Below, one piece after another: positions 24,450-36,400 of a stretch of DNA of 64,000 nt (positions are counted from its first letter, which is position 1; each line of letters starts with the position of its first letter). Where the stretch lies: the NCBI GenBank assembly GCA_005784505.1, contig VCAZ01000021.1:2226808-2290807 (forward strand), given 5' to 3'. Origin of the DNA: Bagarius yarrelli. Its lineage: Eukaryota > Chordata > Actinopteri > Siluriformes > Sisoridae. Below the pieces are notes generated by a model, which saw only the letters and a list, made by a program, of their open reading frames with translations, was not told the DNA's origin and searched no databases. Made by a program: the position numbers and the translations under genes.

Positions 24450-27400
24450 CCCCAGACTCTGCCAGACTTTCTTAACTAGACAGCAGACTGTTTACATGTG
24501 TAGCAGAAAACAGCTGCCTCAATATCCGACATTACAGGATTGCAAAATGAAGGGAAAAAAAATAATAAATAATTTTTTATTTTTTTTTTAAAAACAGCGC
24601 AAAGTAACAACATGGAATGGAGGACTAGTGTAAGTAACTTTACCTGTGCTGCCATATCCACTAGCTGGGGAAGTTTGAGGTATTTGCCTTCACCCTCCTT
24701 TAGGAAATCCAGCAAACTCCCTGGTGAAAGCACAAACATTATATCACAGAGACATTTTACATAATTCTAGTCAGTAATAAAAACGTTTAACGTTTAAACA
24801 GATGTCCAGATCCAACATGTTCTGAATGCCTGACTCTATTCCGACCTTCACAATAGCAAAGGACAAAGCAACAGTTTACTCTCTTTGTATGTTTATAATA
24901 AAATCGAGCTGCTATTTCAGCCATAGTGACATTTTAAAATACAACACACAATATAACACATAAAAGGAACACATTCACATTTGTTTAATACTTAAATGTT
25001 TTCAGACTAGTCCTATAGCATAAGTTATCAGGCCTGATCGGTTTTCAGTGCCCTCCTATTACTTTATCTTTAAGTAGCTACACACTAGCTAGATATCTTA
25101 ATTAGACATAGGAAAGTAAAATACAGGTGTGTTGTTGCTTTTAAAATAAAGCTAGTTTAATGCATATAATGCAACAAAAGTTATGTGTATAAATCATATA
25201 ACTCAACTTGACCAATCGTACACTTTGGTTACAACATTTTTTATTAACACAGGATAAAGCAATCTATCACTTTAAACCAACAAAGACACACTGTAAGCAA
25301 CTGACTTATCCTGTGCTAGATTAACCATAAGTTCACACAAACACCATTTGTGTTACCCATCACTTATTCACACACACAAAGCAATATCCATTATGTAGTA
25401 CACACCATCTGCCTCTTAATGATGCCTGTCAAAGTCTAGACAGCAATACCTGCACATTTAAGTTCTTACACTGTAATGCCATTCATAGTAAACATCCTGT
25501 GCTTATTACCTTTGCCCATGTATTCAGTTACAATGTAAATGGGTTCCTCAGACACCACAGCATACAGTGGCACCAGCTTGTCATGCCTGAGCTTCTTCAT
25601 AATTTGTGCCTCTTGAAGGAATGCCTCAGGGGACATGGTGCCAGGCTTCAGCGTCTTAATCGCCACCTTAGTAGTACCGTTCCAAGTGCCTAGACCACAT
25701 AGGGAAAAAAAGAGAGAGTTGCTATTATAACAAAATTACATTCATCTTTTAAATAATAATAATAATAATAATAACAATAATTTATATAGCACTTCAACAC
25801 ACAAGGTCACTTTTCAAGTCAGGTTTAAGGAAGAAATAAATATACATCAATACTAGGAGTCAGAACATAGAGAATATTGATAAACGAGAAAATGTGTTTT
25901 TAAGAGGCTTTTGAATAAAAAAAACCTAGCTCCCATAGTCACCAGACGAAACAATCCCTCACTAGAAAATCTTGCGGACAAGGACATAAGGTAGAAGTAA
26001 GCCAGATAAATATGTAGGACTAAGGTTATGGAGAGCTTTATAAGTGCGAGTTAGTATTTTGTCGTGTATGCGCAAAGAAACTGGAAGCCAATAAAGGTAA
26101 TAGACGATAGGGGTAACGTTCTTTCTTGTGTGTGATCAAGCGAGCTGCGAGTTTTGAACATATTGTAGTCATTTGATATAGTTAGATGACAGGCTATAAA
26201 CAAGTGAATTACAGTAATCTAGATGAGAAGTGACAAAAGCATGTACAACAGTTTCAGCATCTTGCTGACTGAGAGATATTATGTAGGTGGCAAAAAGCAG
26301 TCTTTATCACTTTACCAACGTGATCATTAAATGAAAGTGTGGAATCAATGAAAACACCAAGATTGCGGACTTTAGTAGAGGCCATAATCAGAACAACATC
26401 CAGATCCATCAGGTGACCAGAAAGCTTAGATACAATATCTTAAAAGCCAATCAGAATTACCTCGGTTTTGCCAGAGTTCAATGAGGTGGAATGTACGCTA
26501 ATAAAAAAAAAAAATGTATAAAAAAATAATAAAAAATCTGAATATCATGTCCATAACAATGGAAATCAAACCCATAGCGTATAAATGGTGAAGTGGAGAG
26601 GGCCCAAAACAGAACCTTGAGGTACACCAGAAGTGATGGATTTAGTAGATGATTTGTGATTCTGCTATATGACATATTGGTTTAACTAGTTAAGCAGTTA
26701 AAGGTGAAAAGCCTTGCTTAGGGGCCCAACAGTGGTGATGCTGGAAATTGAGCATTTGATCTTCCGATCGGCAGTCCAGCACAAGACTGCTAATATCTAG
26801 GGATAGTGTTTAAAGTTTTTCAAAGACAAATCTCGGAGCAGCTATAATTAAAATGACTTATAGTAGGACGTATCTAAATCCTTCCTTTTAATTTAAAAAT
26901 TGGACACCCTAGCAAACGAAAGTAAACTGTAGTGTTTATTTTCCAAAATTGAGCCCTGTCCCAATACCCACACTTGCACCCTTGTGCATCCTTCAGCTCC
27001 CTCTATAGGATTAAGGTCTAGAGACTGGCTAAACCACTCCAAGACCTTAAATTGCTTCTTCTTAAGCCGCTCCTTTGTTGCCTCGGCTGTGCTTTTTGAG
27101 TCACCATCATGCTGGAATACCCATCCATAAACCATTTTCAATAGCCTGGCTAAGGGAAGGAGGTTCTCACCCGATTTGCTGGTACATGGCCTTGTCCATC
27201 GGCTGTTTGATAAGGTGAAGTTGTCCTGTTCCCTAATCAGCAAACATCCCCAAAGCATAATGTTTTCACCTCTATGTTTGACAGTGAGGATGGGGTCATT
27301 GGCACTTAAACTGTTGTGTTTGGAGGAGGAGGAGGAACGCTGCCTAAGTGCTACACAACGCTTTTACCTAGTTCTCCTCTGAACCAATCAGATGTTCACT

Positions 27401-30400
27401 GGCAAACTTCAGAGAAGTCTGTACAAGTTCTTTGAGCAGGGGGACATTAAAAGCGCTGCAGGATTTCAGTCATTCATGGCATAGTGTTACTAATTGTTTT
27501 CTTGGTGACTATAGTCCCAGCTATCTTGAGATCATTAACAAGATACTGTAGTTCTGGGCTGATTCTTTACTGTTCTTATGATCGGTGAAACTTCACTATG
27601 TGGAATCTTGCATGGAGCCCCAGACCGAGGGAGATCAACCATTCCAGTTTTGTATAGGTTTTGTGTAGGTCTACAATCTTGTCCCTGGCATCATTGAACA
27701 GTTCTTTGGTCTTGGTCATGGTGGGGAGTTTGGAATCTGATTGATTAATTGCCTCTGTCCAACTGCCCTGTTAAAGGTACGCTCTTTATCTCAGCTTGTT
27801 ACCTGTATAAAAGACCTGGGAGCCAGAAATCTTGATTGGAGATCCAATACTTATTTCACTCAATAAATGAGAAATGCAAATCAATTTATAACTATAAGGT
27901 CATTATTTTCTGGATGTTTTTGTTATTTTGTCTCTCACTGTTAGATAAAAAAATACCTTAAAAATTAGACATTGATCTTTTCTTTGTCAGTGGGCAAACA
28001 TGCAAAATCAGCAGGGGATCAAATAATTTTACCCTCAATGTATACACATGGGCATTAAAGGGCTTTGACTGATAATGGAATCTGCTAATACAAGGAGGTG
28101 CAACCTTTAAATGTATGGAAAATTGCAGAAGAAAGAAATTTTTTAAAAATAGCCTAAATTTACATTAATGTCACGGAATCCTGAGAATCCTGAGACTGGT
28201 TACTTGACTGTTCTGCTGAACTTACATAGTCATGTTCTAATAGTTATACTGAATAAAAATTTTATAATACAAAAGGTTACCAAGGTTCTGTTGTGCCATT
28301 GTAAATAATTTCAAAACACTAAGCACTGGAAAAGTGGTCAAACTAGCAGTTTTTCCATGATGGGTGAAAATCACAATAGTAGATAATTTAAATATAAATC
28401 GTTCCTGACAAATGTTTAAATGTGTAAAGGAATGAAAATAACAATGAGCACTATAAACATTCATGAGCTCTGTGATCTTGGTCTTTCACTGAATTTCTTT
28501 ACAACAAGAAATGTGCAAAACTTTTGTTCTTCAAGACTGCTCAATATGCACTTAAAAGCAAAACTGTGTAAACCCTAACTACTAGAAATTGTGTGCGAGT
28601 TTAACTCTTACCCATCCAGACCTCTCCAAAGCAGCCTTGGCCCAGTTTGAGCTCCAGACGAAGCGACTCACGTGGGATCTCCCAGGCATCTTTAGCCAAG
28701 CCCTGAGTCTGGGGCTTTACAGTTGGACAGACTGTAGTGAGCCTGTAACAGAGTCCGTCTGCGTGCTCTAAACACAAACAGAAACAGAAAAAAAAAAAAA
28801 AAACAGTGGGCTAGGTTAAAGTGGTTAGTAATCTGGAGGCTAAATAAGAGTGATGAGCAGGGTTTATAATTTGTATCTTTTAAAATGCCCATTAAAACAT
28901 TGTGTGTTTAAGTTGATATGTACAAAGAATCAGTGTACAGTGTTTGCAGTAAAATTAATTAGTTGCATCTACACATGAAATACTGGATTCCGTTTAAAAC
29001 AGTCACAGAGACCATAAAACTATTAAACTAATGGGTTTTGTTGTAATAAGCAAACTGGAGTATTTTTCCTTTCAGAATTTTCTGAGAAATAAATAACCGA
29101 AACCTGTAAAAAAAAAAATAAAATAAATAAATAATAATAAAAAAAACTTTGAGTACATATATACACATTACAGTTTAAAATCTAAAAGCAGATAAAAATT
29201 ACTTTTAAAATGTAACCTGTAATTAACAAACACTAAGTTTTCGAATTCTAAATAGGATAAAATGTGCAGTACTTTGATTAGTAAGGAAAAGAAAAGCATG
29301 TAATGTGCAAGTATCGCAGGTGTGGCACAGAAGCAGCAGATTAGTACCTTACCATCATCATGGATATAAAGAAAGAAAAGTGATGCTATAGATGCCAAAT
29401 ATAGATTCGAACATTCGGTGTACCATGAAAACGAGTTCACTTTAAACTGCACATTATCTGTCAGAAATGTATGACAAGCAGACTCAGGGTCATATTGTGT
29501 CCAACATTAGTCTAGCATCCAAACAGTCGTTTTCATATCAGAGGACAGATGAGTTGGAGCTGCTTTAGAACAGAGATGGTGAGACAGGGGGGAATCAGTA
29601 TCAGCACAACGTACATAAGTATTAAATGCAGTTTTCAAATTAAATGCTTTCCTGGTAGGAGCCAATTTGTATGTTTAGATGTTTAGTATATTTTGTTAAC
29701 ATGATCACATCACATGGGTGTGGTTTCATATTTTTCACTTGTTAACTTGTGTGGTGGGAGAGAAACAAGAAGTCGGACAATGATATTTTTTGTTGACCGT
29801 TTCCATATAGTTTTAGTTGTGATTAATATTTGTTCATTTTTTTGTGTGTCATGCATTCATATCAGAGGACAGATGAGGTGAGCAGGCTTTAAGACGGGAA
29901 GTGAAGGTGAGAACAAAAATGGGATTTAAATTGAAAACATTTTTCCCCATTTTGTGCCCCCTCACTTCTTAAAGTAATGTTATGTCTTTGGGGCTAAGTG
30001 TCTTACATTCAACACCTGTTAAAATCTCTGCTTTTAATGGATGAAGGATAAAGCAGGCTGCAGCAAAAACCATTAAAACAGAAATCTGCCCATTAAATAC
30101 ATTCAGGAATAAATACCTAGCAGACAAGAGTGCTGGAGGAAATGTTATTAGCTAAGAAAAATTCTGGGCTAACTGGTATCCAACATACAGTTTAGGGTTA
30201 GGGCAAGCAACATTTTATCCAACCACACACCAATTAACAGTAACTTTATCCAGGTCTTTATGGCTGCTAAGCCTATCCCAGAAACAGTAAGCATGATGTA
30301 AGAAGACAATTCATCACAGGGCACCATAGCTACACGGACACACACATTTTTTTTAGATTTATTCTTACCTTCAGGCTATTTTATTGAATATCATCCCTTG

Positions 30401-33400
30401 ACGGTTCAAAAAACATCAACCTACCCTTCAAAATAAAATATCATCAAATATCTAATCAGATCTGTACCTTTACAACATAAAACAATCAAAAGAGATCACC
30501 ACTAAGACTTGGCACTCTTGATACAGTGTCTTCTGATCAAACAAGTGTATAAATGTGCGTGTATAAATGTGATTGCTTGGCAGTCCATATATACCCGCCT
30601 CATGCTCATTGCTCCCAGAATAGATGGCATTCATAGAATAACCAAAAAGTGGGATAATTATTTTATTTACAACATTTAAAAGCATAAGGTAAATAAATCC
30701 TGGCACAACATGGACTATGTCAAACAAGCGTGCAAGCCTAAGAGTTGAAAAAGCATTTAACTTTGTGGTCTGTTCACCACTAAGGGACTGTTCATTTTCT
30801 TCATGATTTATGATTCATACTGATTTTGGGCCTCATGGTTAAGGTGTTGGACCACCAAACTGAAGATTGTAGGAAGATTGCTTTACCAAGCTACCACTGT
30901 TGGGCCCCTGAGCAAAACCCTTAACCCCTAATTGCTCAGTTTTATAAATAATAAAGGATGTCTTCCAAATGCTGTAAATGTAAAAACAGCCTGGATAATA
31001 AATATTGCAAAGAATATATAAGAAATTAATTAAAGGTTAAATGTATTGTTATTGTAATGCCGTACCTGTGTAGTGTTTGACCAGTTTCTGCAGAGTCTCA
31101 AATTGAGCCCTTGTGGTGATGTAGTAGCCACCGTTATCAAGCTTGCGGATTTTATAGTGCTTCACATTGTCACCTTTCAGATCATCCCAGTCACGTATGG
31201 AAAGAGAGTAGGCTCCTGGCAGTAGCACACACATTTACATAAAAAAATTTTTGCAGTGCATACCATGCTTAACCTGCTCTTACTAAAGTTGAAAATCTGA
31301 ACAGACTGAGCCTCACCTTTTGTTGTCTCACTCTCCCTGACTAAGAATGCCCCTCGCTGGTTTCCTGGAACCAATAAGAGTCGCTCGGCATCTTTGCGTC
31401 CCATTTTCCCAAAATACCATCTGATAAGGGAAAGAAAAAAAGAAATAAACCTACTATCAAAAACAATTTTAAACGCTTACAGAAGAGTAACACATAATTT
31501 ACATATACCCACATACATATATACATACATACATTTAAATGTATTTTATTAAGATTTTATGTGATGGACCAACACAAAGCAACAAATAATTGTGAAGTGG
31601 AACGAAAATAATCTACAGTTTTCAAAATTTTAAGCAAATAACAATCTGAAAAGTGTGGCATGCATTTGTATTCAGCCCCTCTGTACTCTGAAACCTCTTA
31701 ATAAAATCTAGTGCAATCAATTCAGAAGTCACCTAATTAGTTATAGAGTCCACCTGTGTGTAATTTAGTCTCAGTATAAATACACCTGTGGACCTTAGTG
31801 GTTTGTTAGAGAACAAGTGAATAAACAGCATCATAAAGACCTAAGAATTCAGATGAAGAAGTTTAAAGCAGGAGCACTGTTCAATCCATCATTTAAAAAT
31901 AGACAAAAAGTATGCCACAACTGCAAACCTACCAAGACGTCCATATACCTAAACTGACAGGCCGAGCAAGGAGAAGCAACCAAGAGGCACATGGTCACTC
32001 TGTAGGAGCTGCAGAAATCCACAGCTCAAGTGGGAGAATCTGTCCACAGAAAACTATAAGGTGTACTCCACGAATCTGGCCTTTATATAAGAGTGACAAA
32101 ATAAAAGCCATTGTTGAAAAAAAGGCATAAGCCCCGTTTGCAGTTTGCCACAAGCCATTTAGGGACACAGCAAACATGTGGGAAAAGGTGCTTTGGTCAG
32201 ATGAGACCAAAGTTGAACTTTTTGGCCTAAATGCAAAGTGCTATGTGTGGCGGAAAAGTAGCACTGCTCATCTCTCTAAACACACCACCCCCCCACTGTA
32301 AAACATGGTGGTGGAAGCATCATGCTGTGGGATGCTTTTCTTCGGCAGGGACAGGAAAGCTGGTCAGCTAAGCTGAGTTAATGGGAAGATGGATGAAGCT
32401 AAATACAGGACAATCCTGAAAGAAAAAAAAAAAGTTGAAGGCTGCAAAGACTTGAGACTAGGAAGCAGATTCACCTTCCAGCAAGACAATGACCCTAAAC
32501 ACACAGCCAGAGCTACAATGGAATGGTTTGGATCAAAGAATATTCATTCGAATTAGATTTTTATTTGTTTAAAATTTTAAAAACCATGTATCATTTTTGT
32601 TCTAATTTACAATTATGTGCTATATTATACACTGCATAAAATCAGTAGTGATTGATGGACTTTTTGATTCACCCAGTGTAAACAACTGCATATTATTTGC
32701 AAAATTATAAATATACATAAATAGCAAGAGAGAGTGGGAGAGAAGCAGATAGAAAATGACAGACTTTTGTTATCTAGGCAGGCATACTGTTAAAGTGGCA
32801 GATCATGCATGAGAGCGGGAGAAGGTGAGTAGCTTACTCTTCAGCCTGGATTGAGTCTGCAGGGGCCACATAATTGCTGGGAATATAGCCTTTCTTTCCG
32901 GTGTTGATAGAACGGGCCTCCCACCAGTCTCCCTCTCTGTGGAAGTAAGCATCAACAGCATTAGCATATGTACATACTGTACATTCATCCATGAAATGCC
33001 AAAATATCAACACTACAAAAAAGGGAATGACATTCAAGTCTTTTATATAAAATATTATAATTATTAAAGTGAAATTATCCATCATGCTTTTATTAGGGCA
33101 CAATGCAATGACAAAACAAAAACAAAACAAAAAAAAAACAACCAAAAAAAAAAAAAAAAAAACTGTCAAATTCACTGCAGGCTGCTGGATCATTTTTAGG
33201 CCTAAAAATAAAAACACCAATCGATGCAACCCTAGTCACATATAGAAGAGCTATGTGCTCACGTGTTGTTGATGATCTGAAATCGATCGCCTTTTTTAAA
33301 AGAGAGGTCATCGGATGTCCTGGCTTCATAGTCGTATAAGGCCACAAAAAAGGTCACACCACCTAAAAACCATAAAAGAAAGACAGTGTAAAGTCACATT

Positions 33401-36400
33401 CGCTGTTAAGGACAAGATAAATAAAAACAACTTAAAATGTCTAAATCTTTTTGCCTAATGATTCCAGTTAAGGGTGTGACGAGACATTTATCCCACAAGA
33501 CAGGGTTCACAAGAACGAGAAGAGATTGACTTTTTTAAGAAAAAACCTCAAATGATGAAATACAGGGAAAAATAGTCTTATTTAACTAAAAAACACAAAA
33601 TGCAAATGTGTGGTGGCAGTTGTAGCAGCTTCTGCTCGGACATTAATATCGCGAGAGATGTTTTAAAGAAAAAAACAACCACCAAGTCTAGCGAGGTTTA
33701 TTGTGTGTGTGAACATTTGAACCACACCACGTCCATATTAAGCGCATGCTATTACAATAGCAATGCAGAGTTAGCAGAGGTCGCTATTAAACTGTACAAT
33801 GTTTGCAATGCAGATTAATTTCAGATCAATTCATGCAATGTGGTAATAAATCGAATAGAATCGGATATGTGCATTATTCGTTAGTATAAGCATTCAATCG
33901 AACATTTTCACACGTCGGCCTCATCATGTGTGATAACTCAGGTCATGATCACTATATTTAACTTAGTGTTTTTGATAATTTATTAATTTCGTTGTTGTTA
34001 ACAAATGTTCGAAACCCAGATCAGAGACAGAGGCAGTTTTAACAGGCCACAGTTTTTTTCTGTACCGTGCGCTGTGCGCACGCGGCTTTCTTTCTCTCTC
34101 AGCTTTTCTCCTGAAGGAAGCATTGTTTTTCTGTTTTTGTCTTAATAAGATGCAAAAGCAAAATATTAAATAATCATGTCATTTTCGTCTATTGCGTTCA
34201 TTGATTAATCGCAGAATTTTTACTTAGTGAACCAGATTACATCAGATTTAATTGAGCCCAGCCAGTCAGAACACCTGATTACCTTTCCAGACCTCTCCTC
34301 TTAACAAATGCGGTCCTGATTTTCCAGACAAAATCAACTATTTCTGATGTACATACCACGACTGACAGAGTTCATATATTTTTGGACACCGTAGCAAACG
34401 AACTTGTAAGAATAATGCTCCAGTATTTCACGATGATTGCAAAAACTCTGCAATCTTTAAAATACTTTTAGGCCGCATGAACACTGTTAGCCATTTATCT
34501 GCAGTTTTAAATATGTTAGCACAGACACCAGACTCTAGGGCTGGGAGGTATGACAGTATATGCAGTATAAACCCAGTTTATAGAGATTGTATAGACACGG
34601 CTGCATGATCACACCAAATATACTTAAGACTACTTAGACAGTGTTTCACGTGTCATTCGATTTTTCAGAGATTATTTATGTATTCTTGTGGATTACCTCT
34701 GACCATCGTTCTCCAGGATTTGAATTCTGCAGTTTAAATTTGATATAACAAATTTCTTTATCTTAACTTAAATGTGTATATTTTAAAACTAGTTATTTGC
34801 AGTCTACGAATTCAGAACTCACATCTACAAAACTGTGCCATGAAAAAAAGTTCAATATTGAAAACCATTTTAAACGCCACATAATATTCAGTTTCTGGGT
34901 AAATATCCATTAGGGGAGGATAAAGTCTAGAAGGCAGCTAACTAGTGTAGACCAGCTAACTTCTCAAGCAGGTCAGACAAGAAGGACCCAAAGCCCGGAT
35001 AGTAACCACAGTGCCGCAGGACCCGGTGGCACTGAGACGTCAAAGAAATTAAACTAAACCCCATGGTGGAAAAGGCATTCAATAAAAAAACAAGGTTACC
35101 AACCAGAGGTACATTCCACAAATCCAGTGGCGAAACAACCAAGTCGACGCAATAAGATCAAGTGGCCAAAGGCAAATAAGCGGGTTGCTTGGCGGAGTCC
35201 CGTCTCTGACCTGAGTCAACTGTTAGAGCTGGCATTGCGAGGCAGTGTCGAGAATAAGCTTAACAGCTTTGGGGAGATCATCTTTGAGGAATGTAAAGGA
35301 AGGTTGGGCGAGGTCAGTAAGAAGGGACCCACAGCCCCAAGGAAAGGGAGATTGAGCAGCTGGTCAGAGCCTGGCAGCAGCTCCGCATAAACTGGAGAAA
35401 AGCGGCACCCTAGGAAAAAGTTGGCCTGAAGGAGCTATGAGACGAACTTAAACAAAGCCCTGCCAAGCTGTGAAGAGTGGAGAGGATTAGGCAGAGGAGG
35501 AGAAAAAGTGAGAAGGAAAGAACCAGCTTCCTTGGAGATCTCTACAGGTTTGCTAGAGAGTTCCTATACTAGAAAAGGCATGGGAAGTTGGATATTTGCC
35601 ATGGAATTCTTTTACATCCTAGGGTGTTTGCAGACCATCATTACTGGATAGCAATCTGCAAATGTGCATTACGCTGGGTTGGCAACAGCTCAAATGTGGA
35701 ACTGCTATCGGGTGTGCCATTTCCCCAATTCTATTCGTGTTAGTTTTTTAAGGTAATCCTCAGAGGGGCTAGGCAAGTTGTGATGGGTACAGGTACCATC
35801 AGGTAAAAGATTTCCACTATTGAGGAGCTATATGGATGATGTAACAGGCATCCTGCAGGCGGCTTTATGCAGGCCCTTGTAGCAAAACAATCACTGTCAA
35901 AGCCCAGCATCGCTTTGACAAGCTGCTCATATGGGCAAGAATGAAGAGCAAGGCTGAAGTAGAGCGTGCTATCACTAGCCTGAAACACAGAGAGGTGATA
36001 GAGTTGGTCCAGACCAGTTGGGCTGGCCTAGGCTGGGGAGTACCACAGCAGCTCTGGTCTAATGCCACCAAGAGGCTACCAAGTGGAGGCCGTGTGCTGG
36101 GGTTTTGTGTGTAGATCAACAGCCCAACGATGGAGGATTAGCAGGGTCAAACCTGCGGAAAGTCATAAAGTGTAATGGGTGGGGGCCAACACGCTTGTAA
36201 AGGTAGCTGCAAGGGGAGACATCCCCTATCTGCCACTACCCCACCGCCAGGAGAAGCACTGGTTTAGGGGGTGAAACATCAGTGATCAGCTGCCTTCAGC
36301 TGATGACCCTGCAGCTGACCTAACGGCCCTGGTGGAGGTGCGTCAGGTGGAAAGCCAAAGCAGGATCTCACTTGTATAATAATATTATTATTATTATTAA

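Noticed and set aside
35127..35390. 87-codon plus-strand frame as a standalone gene
   Set aside because: Part of the non-LTR retrotransposon remnant that continues in other frames to the YMDD box.
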